A stretch of DNA of 12,289 nt, from the NCBI GenBank assembly GCA_003696465.1, contig RFHG01000116.1:1-12289 (forward strand). Direction: 5' to 3'. The translations under genes and the position numbers were made by a program. Below the pieces are notes generated by a model, which saw nothing but the letters and a program-made list of their open reading frames with translations, ran no database searches and had not been told where the DNA came from. This DNA comes from Gammaproteobacteria bacterium. GTDB lineage: Bacteria > Pseudomonadota > Gammaproteobacteria > J044. Position 1 is the stretch's first letter. Every line of letters starts with the position of its first letter. This document shows positions 1 to 6,876 of the stretch, one piece after another.

Positions 1-176
1 CCGCCATCGGACAGCCCGCAGCGGCGCGGGCGGTGGGACAGGCAGTGGGTGCCAATCCCGTGGCCTGGCTGGTTCCCTGCCATCGGGTGGTGGCTGCCCG
101 CGGGCCCGGCGGCTATCATTGGGGGCTGGAGGTCAAGCGGCGCCTGCTGGCGCTGGAGGGTGTTCACCTGTCCTGA
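1..176 (+). CDS. methylated-DNA--protein-cysteine methyltransferase, C-terminal part (partial)
   Basis: The gene enters from the left edge; the frame begins at base 3 and ends with TGA at 174-176, leaving 57 codons. The protein repairs O6-alkylguanine by moving the alkyl group onto its own cysteine. The visible part carries the active-site motif VPCHRVV, with the acceptor Cys codon at 78-80, preceded by the usual Asn-Pro hinge segment (ANPVAWL) and followed by GYHWGLEVKRRLLALEG, the typical C-terminal helix. The GY-W-G spacing resembles the C-terminal domain of Ada as well as stand-alone Ogt, and without the N-terminus the two cannot be separated. It converges on ppsA, with only 11 bases between the stop codons and no clear terminator between them. 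Confidence 0.9.
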   Translation, partial: AIGQPAAARAVGQAVGANPVAWLVPCHRVVAARGPGGYHWGLEVKRRLLALEGVHLS

Positions 177-187
177 ACGGGAACCCT

Positions 188-2611
188 TCAGCCGCGTGGC
201 TTGCGCCCCAGCCGCTTTTCGACCTCCAGGATCCGCAGGGTCGTGGCCAGCACGGTATCCGGATTGAGACTGATGGCATCGATGCCCTGTTCCACCAGCC
301 ACTCGGCCATGTCCGGGTAGTCGGAAGGAGCCTGGCCACAGAAGCCGGAATGACGCCCGTTGCGCCGTGCGCCCTCGATTGCCAGCCGGATCATTTCCTT
401 CACCCCCGGGTCGCGTTCGTCATAGTCGAAGGCCACCATCTCGGAGTCGCGATCCACCCCCAGGGTGAGCTGGGTGAGGTCGTTGGAGCCGATCGACAGG
501 CCGGCAAAGTGCCGCATGAAGGCGTCCACCTGGATGACATTGTTGGGGATCTCGCACATGACCAGGATCTTCAGCCCGTTCTCGCCCTGTTTCAGGCCGT
601 TCTCCGCCATGGCCGCCAGCACCCGTTCGCCTTCCTCGGGGGTGCGGCAGAAGGGGATCATGATCTGCAGGTTGGTCAGCCCCATTTCCTCGCGCACCCG
701 CCGCATGGCGGCACACTCCAGATCGAAGCCCTCGCGATAGGCCGGGTGTGTGTAGCGGGCGGCGCCCCGGAAGCCGAGCATGGGGTTACTCTCCACCGGC
801 TCGAACCAGCGCCCGCCGAGCAAAGAGGCATATTCGTTGGACTTGAAGTCCGACAGCCGTACCACCACCGGCCTGGGCCAGAAGGCCGCGGCAATGGTGC
901 CCACGGCCTCCGACAGCTGGCGCACGAAGAAGTCGGCGGGGTGTTCGAAGCCGTGCACCAGGGCCTCGATCTGTTCACGGGTGGCGGCATCATCGATGCG
1001 CTCGGGATGGAGCAGCGCCAGGGGGTGGGCCTTGATGTATTCGTTGATGATGAACTCCATCCGCGCCAGTCCCACGCCATCGTTGGGCAGGAAACTGGTC
1101 TTGAAGGCCAGTTCGGGGTTGCCGAGGTTGATCTGGATTTTGGTGGCGGGACGGGGCAATTCCTCGAGATCGGTCTCGATGACCTCGAACGGGACCTTGC
1201 CCTCGTAGACCTTGCCGACATCACCCTCGGCACAGGAGACGGTGACTTCCTGGCCATCGGGCACGCGTTCGGTGGCATCGCCGCAACCGACCACCGCGGG
1301 AATGCCCAGCTCGCGGGCGACGATGGCCGCATGGCAGGTCCGCCCGCCGCGGTTGGTGACGATCGCCGAGGCAATCTTCATCAGGGGCTCCCAGTCGGGC
1401 GTGGTGATGTCGGCCACCAGCACCTCGCCGGGGCGGAAGTCCTGCATCTTCGACGGATCGAGCACCAGTCGGGCAGGGCCGGTCGCGACCATGGTACCCA
1501 CCGCCCGGCCGGTAGTGAGCACCGGTGCCGTGCCCTTGATGACATACTGGCGCAGCACGTGTCCCTTCTGTTGCGAGGCCACGGTTTCCGGGCGTGCCTG
1601 TACCATGTAGAGCTGCCCGTCGATACCATCCTTGGCCCATTCCATGTCCATCGGACGCGGCTCGCCCGCGGCCTCGCTGTAATGTCGCTCGACCTTGATG
1701 GCATAGTCCGCGAGCTGCAGCACCTCCTCGTCCGACAGGCAGAAGCGGGCGCGTTCCTCGGCTGTGGTCTCGACATTCATCACCGGCCGTTCGCTGCCCT
1801 CCGGGGCATAGACCATCTTGATCTTCTTGCTGCCCAGCACCCGCCGCAGCACCGCCCGGTGGCCAGCCTCGAAAGTGGGCTTGTGCACATAGAATTCATC
1901 CGGATCCACGGCACCCTGCACGACATTCTCGCCCAGCCCCCAGGCACCTGTAATGAACACCACGTCCCGGAAGCCGGTCTCGGTATCGAGCGAGAACATC
2001 ACTCCGCTGGCCGCCAGATCGGAGCGCACCATCTTCATCACCCCGATCGAGAGGGCCACCTTGAAATGATCAAAACCCTGATCGATGCGGTAGTGGATGG
2101 CGCGGTCGGTGAACAGGCTGGCGAAACAGCGGCGGCAGGCATCGATCAGGGCCTCGTCGCCGCGGATGTTCAGGTAGGTCTCCTGCTGTCCGGCAAAACT
2201 GGCATTCGGCAGGTCTTCCGCAGTGGCCGAGCTGCGCACCGCCACGCTCAGGTCCTCGCCGTATTCCTCCTTCAGTCGGGCATACGCGGCCAGGATTTCC
2301 GACCTGAGGTCATCCGGGAACGGTGCCGAGAGCACGATTTCGCGCGCCTGCCGGCCCCGGCGGGCCAGATCCTCGACATCATCCGCATCGAGATCGTCGA
2401 GCACCTCATGCAGCGCATCCCAGGCCCCGGCCCGGGTCAGCAGGTCGCGATACGCCTCGGCGGTGATGGCAAAGCCGTTGGGTACAAGGATGCCCAGCGG
2501 CATCAGCTTCTGGTACATCTCGCCCAGCGAGGCATTCTTCCCTCCCACGAGGGGCACATCCTCGATGCCGATTTCCTCGAAAAACCGGATGTATTTCATT
2601 TCTGTGCTCAT
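188..2611 (-). CDS. ppsA: phosphoenolpyruvate synthase (pyruvate, water dikinase)
   Basis: 807 residues, close to the 792 of E. coli PpsA. It converts pyruvate, ATP and water to PEP, AMP and phosphate in the cytoplasm, the entry step to gluconeogenesis from C3 compounds. An N-terminal nucleotide-binding region begins with LVGGKNASLGEM. The swivelling phosphohistidine domain carries GGRTCHAAIVARE, with catalytic His427; the Thr two residues before it is the site that, in the family, the PSRP regulatory kinase phosphorylates. The C-terminal PEP/pyruvate barrel ends with GFCGQAPSD (catalytic Cys758) and GIDAISLNPD. AAGGAG lies 8 bases upstream of the ATG, supporting this start over the in-frame Met5. 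The gene lies 17 bases downstream of the prenyltransferase gene, so the two are probably cotranscribed. Confidence 0.97.
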   Translation of the reverse strand: MSTEMKYIRFFEEIGIEDVPLVGGKNASLGEMYQKLMPLGILVPNGFAITAEAYRDLLTRAGAWDALHEVLDDLDADDVEDLARRGRQAREIVLSAPFPDDLRSEILAAYARLKEEYGEDLSVAVRSSATAEDLPNASFAGQQETYLNIRGDEALIDACRRCFASLFTDRAIHYRIDQGFDHFKVALSIGVMKMVRSDLAASGVMFSLDTETGFRDVVFITGAWGLGENVVQGAVDPDEFYVHKPTFEAGHRAVLRRVLGSKKIKMVYAPEGSERPVMNVETTAEERARFCLSDEEVLQLADYAIKVERHYSEAAGEPRPMDMEWAKDGIDGQLYMVQARPETVASQQKGHVLRQYVIKGTAPVLTTGRAVGTMVATGPARLVLDPSKMQDFRPGEVLVADITTPDWEPLMKIASAIVTNRGGRTCHAAIVARELGIPAVVGCGDATERVPDGQEVTVSCAEGDVGKVYEGKVPFEVIETDLEELPRPATKIQINLGNPELAFKTSFLPNDGVGLARMEFIINEYIKAHPLALLHPERIDDAATREQIEALVHGFEHPADFFVRQLSEAVGTIAAAFWPRPVVVRLSDFKSNEYASLLGGRWFEPVESNPMLGFRGAARYTHPAYREGFDLECAAMRRVREEMGLTNLQIMIPFCRTPEEGERVLAAMAENGLKQGENGLKILVMCEIPNNVIQVDAFMRHFAGLSIGSNDLTQLTLGVDRDSEMVAFDYDERDPGVKEMIRLAIEGARRNGRHSGFCGQAPSDYPDMAEWLVEQGIDAISLNPDTVLATTLRILEVEKRLGRKPRG

Positions 2612-2628
2612 GAATCTTGCTCCTTGAT

Positions 2629-3588
2629 TCAGGCAGCCAGCACGAGGCCGGCCGCCAGGGTGACTCCGCTCAGGGCGAGCGACAGCAGGGTCAGCCTGAT
2701 GGCCGGAACCAGTCGTCTGGGTTCATGCGCGTGCCACAGCAGCAGCAGGCCGGCTGCGGCACTGGCGGGTGCCGGCAGCAGGGCCAGCAGCATGGCCTCG
2801 GGCAGCCGGCCCGAGATCACCAGTCCCACAAGGCTTATGTAGGCGAGCAGGGCAATCAGCAGGTAGCCCCAGCGGGCCCTGTCCACGCCCAGCCGCACCA
2901 CCCAGTGATGCTTGCCACTGGCGGCATCCGCGGCCTCGTCCGGGAATTCATTCAGATAGAGCAGGTTCATCACCAGCAGGGCATAGGGTATTCCGGCCAG
3001 GACCGGCAGCATTGCCATTTCGCCTCGCTGCACGTAGTCGGCGCCGAGCGGAATGAGTACGCCGAAGCCCACGGCCACTGCCAGCTCGCCCAGCCCGCGT
3101 GCATTGAGGCTGAACGGAGGCGCCGAATAGGCCCAGCCGAGAAACAGCCCGGCGGCACCGATGAGCAGCAGTTCGGGCCCGCTCTTCAGGGTCAGCCACA
3201 GGCCGATGGCCATGGTGGCGAGGCTGAGGATGATGCCGAGACGGCGCATCTGCCCGGCACTGAGCACGCCATTCTGGATGAAGCGGCTGCCCCCGGTGAA
3301 GGGGAAGACCCGGCGCGTGTTGATGCGGTCGGTGCCATTGAGTTCGTCGTAGTAGTCGTTGAAGACATTGACCGCGGCATGGGCGAGCAGGGCACCCACC
3401 AGGGTCAGCACGGCCTCCGGGATGCGCAGCCGATGGAGGTCGTGCCAGGCACTCGCCAGGCCGATCAGTACCGGCAGCAGGCTGGCGAGGAGGAAGGGGG
3501 GACGGGTGGCCAGTACCCAGCGAAGTGGCCCGCGCAGGACCTGGGGATCGGGTTCTCCCGGGAGGATGGCGGTAGCTTCGGCTTCCAT
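2629..3588 (-). CDS. MenA/UbiA-family prenyltransferase (membrane)
   Basis: 319-residue polytopic membrane protein of the UbiA superfamily, which attaches polyprenyl chains to aromatic acceptors in the inner membrane. It has both aspartate-rich motifs that bind the Mg-diphosphate: NDYYDELNGTD (residues 77-87) and NEFPDEAAD (213-221), the latter followed by SGKHHWVVRLG. The spacing of the first motif and the RPPFLLASLLPVLIG opening are closest to the MenA (1,4-dihydroxy-2-naphthoate prenyltransferase) branch, while YSAPPFSL (154-161) is also seen in other UbiA relatives. About eight or nine hydrophobic helices are visible. I chose the ATG at 3586-3588 because AAGGAG sits 5 bases upstream; the in-frame ATG at 3615 lacks a ribosome site. 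No other menaquinone genes are present, so the acceptor substrate is unknown. First gene of an operon with ppsA. Confidence 0.85.
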   Translation of the reverse strand: MEAEATAILPGEPDPQVLRGPLRWVLATRPPFLLASLLPVLIGLASAWHDLHRLRIPEAVLTLVGALLAHAAVNVFNDYYDELNGTDRINTRRVFPFTGGSRFIQNGVLSAGQMRRLGIILSLATMAIGLWLTLKSGPELLLIGAAGLFLGWAYSAPPFSLNARGLGELAVAVGFGVLIPLGADYVQRGEMAMLPVLAGIPYALLVMNLLYLNEFPDEAADAASGKHHWVVRLGVDRARWGYLLIALLAYISLVGLVISGRLPEAMLLALLPAPASAAAGLLLLWHAHEPRRLVPAIRLTLLSLALSGVTLAAGLVLAA

Positions 3589-3605
3589 GAGGACTCCTTG
3601 GATTG

Positions 3606-3619
3606 CACCATGCATGGTG
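3606..3619. repeat. perfect 14-bp palindrome in the 5' leader of the prenyltransferase-ppsA operon
   Basis: CACCATGCATGGTG equals its own reverse complement. It lies about 11-24 bases downstream of the predicted leftward transcription start, between promoter and ribosome site. It could be an operator or simply a chance dyad around an NsiI-type ATGCAT core; no regulator is identified. Confidence 0.45.
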
Positions 3620-3636
3620 AATGGCGTGCGTCGTTC

Positions 3637-3666
3637 ATCATAGGCCCGGCAGCAAGGCACTGGCAA
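3637..3666 (-). promoter_or_regulatory. candidate sigma70 promoter for the prenyltransferase-ppsA operon
   Basis: On the minus strand, TTGCCA (3661-3666, 5 of 6 to consensus) is followed after 18 bases by TATGAT (3637-3642, 5 of 6). The start of transcription would fall near 3630, giving a leader of about 40 bases that carries the palindrome and the AAGGAG ribosome site. Assigned by eye only. Confidence 0.5.
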
Positions 3667-3749
3667 TGCTGCGGGTCAATCGTGCATCATCGGCAGCAGT
3701 GGGCCGCGGAATCAGCGGACCGTTCGATGGGCCAGTATGGAGGAACAGG

Positions 3750-5276
3750 ATGACCGAATGGTTTCAGCTCGGGCCGCAGGCCGTCTGGATGTTGCTGGCC
3801 GCGTTGCTGACTGGGCTGCTGGCCGGGCTCGGCTGGGGGCAGTTGCGCCTGCACCGGTTGCGCCGCCAGCAGGCGCAGAACGAGCAGACATGGCAGCGGC
3901 AGCTCGAAAGCTCGGAGCAGGCCTGTGCCCGTCTGCAGGAAGCGCATGACCGGAAGGCCGAATCCATCGAGGATCTGCAGGCGGAGCTGGCGCGGGAGCG
4001 GGCATCCGCGGCACGGCTGGAGGCCGAGCGTGATGCCCTGCAGCGGGCCATCGAGGAGCTGCGCACGGCACAGGCCCGCCAGCGCGAGCAGGAGGAGCAG
4101 TTGCGCCAGGAACTGGGTGCCCTGCGGGCCCGGCGCGCGGAACTGGAGGCCCGCCTCGAGGAACAGCAGAAGCGGGCCGAGGAGCGGCTGGCCGAGCTGG
4201 AGCAGGCACGCAAGCAGTTGCGCAGCGAGTTCGAGAACCTGGCCAACCGCATCTTCGAGGAACAGGGACGGCAGTTCAGCGAACGCAACCGCAAGGGGCT
4301 GGACGAGATCCTCGGCCCTGTCCGCCAGCAACTCGACGACTTCCGCAAGCGGGTCGACGAGATTCATGCCCACGAGCAGAAGGGGCGAGGCATGCTGGAG
4401 CAGCAGTTGCGCCAGTTGCAGGACCTCAATCGCCAGCTCAATGAGGAGGCGCGCAATCTGACCCGTGCGCTCAAGGGTGACCGCAAGGCCCAGGGCACCT
4501 GGGGCGAGATCGTGCTCGAGCGGGTGCTGGAGCATTCAGGCCTGCGCAAGGGGCAGGAATACGAGCTGCAGCCGGCGCGGCGAAACAGCGAGGGCAGTCT
4601 GCTGCGTCCGGATGCCATCATTCACCTGCCCGAGGGCAAGGACGTCATCGTTGATTCCAAGGTCTCGCTCAGCGACTACGAACAGTATGTCAATGCAGGC
4701 GACGAGCTGGAGGCGGCGGCAGCGCTCAAGCGCCATGTTCGTGCCGTGCGCGATCATGTCGAGCGGCTGGGCGGCAAGAACTACGAGGATCTGGAGGGCG
4801 TGCACTCGCTCGATTTCGTGCTCATGTTCATGCCTATCGAAGGCGCCTTTACGGTCGCGTTCCAGGAGGATCCGGAGCTGTTCTCGCGTGCCTTCGACCA
4901 GCGCATCATCATCGTTACCCCAACCACCCTGCTTGCCACCCTGCGCACGATCGAAAACATGTGGCGCTTCGAGCGCCAGAACGAGAACACGCGGCGCATC
5001 GCCGAACGCGCTGGGAAGCTGTACGACAAGCTGCGCGGGTTCCTCGAGGACTTCGAGCGCATTGGCCAGCAGCTGGACACGGTCCGTGGTACCTGGGACA
5101 AGGCCCGTGGCAAGCTGGTGCAGGGGCGCGGCAACCTGATTCGGCAGGCAGAGGAATTCGTGGAACTCGGTATCAAGGTGAAAAAACAGATACCGCAGGC
5201 CCTGCGCGAGGAGGCGGGGGCCCTGCAGGTCATCGAGGACGAAACCGAAACAGGGGGACAAGACAGCGATGAGTGA
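3750..5276 (+). CDS. rmuC: DNA recombination protein RmuC
   Basis: 508 residues; E. coli RmuC is about 475. The ATG at 3750 is chosen because GGAGG (3739-3743) lies 6 bases upstream; an in-frame ATG at 3621 has no such site. Residues about 11-29 form an N-terminal membrane anchor, followed by a long Glu/Arg/Gln-rich coiled coil (about 35-240). The C-terminal RmuC domain is recognised by GTWGEIVLERVLEHSGL, the VDSKVSLSDYEQYV segment, and LEGVHSLDFVLMFMPIEGAF. RmuC is a predicted nuclease-fold protein that limits inversions at short inverted repeats; its biochemical activity is poorly defined. The 3' end overlaps the next gene by 8 bases, implying coupled translation. Confidence 0.95.
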   Translation: MTEWFQLGPQAVWMLLAALLTGLLAGLGWGQLRLHRLRRQQAQNEQTWQRQLESSEQACARLQEAHDRKAESIEDLQAELARERASAARLEAERDALQRAIEELRTAQARQREQEEQLRQELGALRARRAELEARLEEQQKRAEERLAELEQARKQLRSEFENLANRIFEEQGRQFSERNRKGLDEILGPVRQQLDDFRKRVDEIHAHEQKGRGMLEQQLRQLQDLNRQLNEEARNLTRALKGDRKAQGTWGEIVLERVLEHSGLRKGQEYELQPARRNSEGSLLRPDAIIHLPEGKDVIVDSKVSLSDYEQYVNAGDELEAAAALKRHVRAVRDHVERLGGKNYEDLEGVHSLDFVLMFMPIEGAFTVAFQEDPELFSRAFDQRIIIVTPTTLLATLRTIENMWRFERQNENTRRIAERAGKLYDKLRGFLEDFERIGQQLDTVRGTWDKARGKLVQGRGNLIRQAEEFVELGIKVKKQIPQALREEAGALQVIEDETETGGQDSDE

Positions 5277-5610
5277 GCAGAAAGGCAATGCCCGCGGCAT
5301 GGTGCAGGCCATCTACATTCTCTATCTGGTGAGTATCGTGGTGGGGATCACCGGCCTGATTGGTGTGATCCTGGCCTACGTCTACCGGGGCAATGCGGAA
5401 CCGTGGCTGGAGAGCCATTTCCGTTTCCAGATCCGAACTTTCTGGATCGGACTGCTCTACAGCCTCATCGGCATGCTTACCGCTCCGCTGTTCGTCGGTT
5501 ATCTGGTGCTGCTGTTCGTGCTGGTCTGGCTGATCGTGCGCTGCGCCAAGGGATTGCAGTGGCTGGATCGGGGCCAGGCCGTGCCCGACCCCGCCACCTG
5601 GCTCTGGTAG
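5269..5610 (+). CDS. small DUF4870-type membrane protein
   Basis: 113 residues with three hydrophobic segments (about 12-38, 57-74 and 75-90). The pattern of a first helix ending LAYVYRG, then SHFRFQIRTFWIGLLY, then a helix ending VWLIVRCAKGL and a closing PDPATWLW, matches the DUF4870/Tic20-like small membrane proteins common in Gammaproteobacteria. No function is established for this branch. The ATG overlaps the end of rmuC, so it is probably made from the rmuC transcript. It converges on folE2, 15 bases between stop codons. Confidence 0.8.
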   Translation: MSEQKGNARGMVQAIYILYLVSIVVGITGLIGVILAYVYRGNAEPWLESHFRFQIRTFWIGLLYSLIGMLTAPLFVGYLVLLFVLVWLIVRCAKGLQWLDRGQAVPDPATWLW

Positions 5611-5625
5611 GCCGAGAACAGCCCG

Positions 5626-6429
5626 TCAGCCTGCGCGCTTGTCCTTTTCGATGAGCGCGTAGGCGGAGTGGTTGTGGATGGACTCGAAGTTTTCCGATTC
5701 CACCACATAGTAGCTGATGCGGTCGTCGGCATTGAGGCGGGCAGCCACGTCACGCACCATGTCCTCGACGAATTTCGGATTGTCGTAGGCCCGCTCGGTG
5801 ACGTATTTCTCGTCCGGGCGCTTGAGCAGGCCATACAGCTCGCACGAGGCCTCCTGTTCCACCAGCTCGATCAGCTCCTCGATCCAGACAAAGCCATCGA
5901 GCAGGGCCGTGACGGTCACATGCGAGCGCTGGTTGTGGGCGCCGCGTTCGGAGATGTTCTTGGAGCAGGGGCAGAGGCTGGTGACCGGCACCACCACCCG
6001 CAGGAGCATCTCCGGCTTGCCATCGTGGATCTCGCCGATGAAGCCCACTTCGTAGTCGAGCAGGCTTTGCACGCCCGAGACCGGTGCCGACTTGTTGATG
6101 AAATAGGGGAAGCTCATCTCGATATGGCCGGACTGGGCCTCGAGCCGCTCGACCATCTCGCCCAGCATCTCCTTGAATGACTGGACGGTGAGCTCCCGTT
6201 CGTGCTGGTTGAGGATCTCGACGAAGCGGGACATGTGCGTGCCCTTGAAGTCCTGCGGCAGGTTCACGTACATGTTGAAGCTGGCCACGGTGTGCTGCTC
6301 GCCACCACCGCGCTCGGCAATGCGTACCGGGTGGCGGATATCCTTGATACCGACCTTGTTGATGGGGATCTGCCGGGTGTCGGCACTGCTCTGCACATCC
6401 GGCATGCTCTCGGTGATTGCCTGGCTCAT
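5626..6429 (-). CDS. folE2: GTP cyclohydrolase IB (FolE2)
   Basis: 267 residues, normal for GCYH-IB. It converts GTP to 7,8-dihydroneopterin triphosphate, the first step of folate and of queuosine/7-deazaguanine synthesis, using metals other than zinc, unlike FolE. Family marks: SFNMYVNLP, the active-site loop TSLCPCSKNISERGAHNQRS (Cys153, Cys155, His165) and the C-terminal ESIHNHSAYA with its conserved Glu249. The ATG at 6427-6429 has GAGGA 6 bases upstream; the open frame runs 119 codons further upstream but that part overlaps queD and lacks family similarity. It follows queD by 13 bases, so the product of FolE2 is the direct substrate of its neighbour. Confidence 0.96.
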   Translation of the reverse strand: MSQAITESMPDVQSSADTRQIPINKVGIKDIRHPVRIAERGGGEQHTVASFNMYVNLPQDFKGTHMSRFVEILNQHERELTVQSFKEMLGEMVERLEAQSGHIEMSFPYFINKSAPVSGVQSLLDYEVGFIGEIHDGKPEMLLRVVVPVTSLCPCSKNISERGAHNQRSHVTVTALLDGFVWIEELIELVEQEASCELYGLLKRPDEKYVTERAYDNPKFVEDMVRDVAARLNADDRISYYVVESENFESIHNHSAYALIEKDKRAG

Positions 6430-6442
6430 GGGGCGTCCTCGA

Positions 6443-6823
6443 TCAGTTTTCGCTGTAGCGCACGCAGGCGCGCTCCGTTTCCCACAGCGTGATGCCGGCC
6501 ACCCTGAGCCCGGGGCGCTCGATGGCGCGGGCAAGCTCGCGATACAGGTAGGCGGCGATGTTCTCGGCCGTGGGGTTGATTTCGTCGAACGGCGGAATCT
6601 CGTTGAGATAGTAGTGATCCAGCCGATCGGTAATCTCCCGCACATGGCGACGGATTTCCTTGAAATCGATGGCCATGCCGGTCTCGTCAAGGGTCTCGGC
6701 CTCGACTTCGGCCTCGACCTTCCAGTTGTGTCCATGCATGCGGCTGCACTGGCCCGGATACCCGCGCAGGGTATGGGCAGAAGCAAAGTCGCTGACGACC
6801 TTCAATGTATATGTCGCGGCCAT
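6443..6823 (-). CDS. queD: 6-carboxy-5,6,7,8-tetrahydropterin synthase (QueD/PTPS family)
   Basis: 126 residues, typical for the family. It turns dihydroneopterin triphosphate into 6-carboxytetrahydropterin in the queuosine pathway. Zinc ligands are His17 (ASAH), His30 and His32 (HGHNW); the catalytic set is Cys26 (in QCSRMHGH) with Asp69-His70 (RLDHYYLNE), and Glu115/Glu117 lie in WETERA, where the pterin-anchoring glutamate sits. PTPS-III enzymes that serve folate synthesis have a different Cys/Glu arrangement, so QueD is the better call. The ribosome site is weak (AGG 7-8 bases ahead of the ATG). First gene of a pair with folE2, 27 bases after dxs; a promoter candidate lies over the dxs stop codon. 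Confidence 0.93.
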   Translation of the reverse strand: MAATYTLKVVSDFASAHTLRGYPGQCSRMHGHNWKVEAEVEAETLDETGMAIDFKEIRRHVREITDRLDHYYLNEIPPFDEINPTAENIAAYLYRELARAIERPGLRVAGITLWETERACVRYSEN

Positions 6824-6843
6824 GGAATACCTGAGTAAACTGC

Positions 6844-6853
6844 TAATATATTA
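6844..6853. repeat. AT-only palindrome TAATATATTA over the queD -10 box
   Basis: A perfect 10-bp palindrome in otherwise GC-rich DNA. It covers the predicted -10 box and the dxs stop codon and could serve as a repressor site. The flanked form (GTTA...TTAGC) is only loosely like Zur boxes. Confidence 0.35.
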
Positions 6854-6876
6854 ACCGAGTCGCCCGGTTTTGACAA
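6848..6876 (-). promoter_or_regulatory. candidate promoter for queD-folE2 inside the end of dxs
   Basis: On the minus strand TTGTCA (6871-6876, 5 of 6) is followed after exactly 17 bases by TAATAT (6848-6853, 4 of 6). The -10 hexamer contains the TAA stop codon of dxs. Transcription would start near 6841, about 18 bases before the queD ATG. It would let queD-folE2 be expressed independently of dxs. Confidence 0.5.

Noticed and set aside
119..2842. A 907-codon open frame on the plus strand opposite ppsA
   Set aside because: It is the complement of an unmistakable ppsA in GC-rich DNA, where antisense frames stay open by codon bias. The translation is His/Gly/Arg-rich and resembles no family.
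3613..3666. Upstream starts (ATG at 3615 or 3666) for the prenyltransferase
   Set aside because: The extra residues are not family-like, would run through the predicted promoter and palindrome, and lack a Shine-Dalgarno, whereas the ATG at 3588 has AAGGAG.
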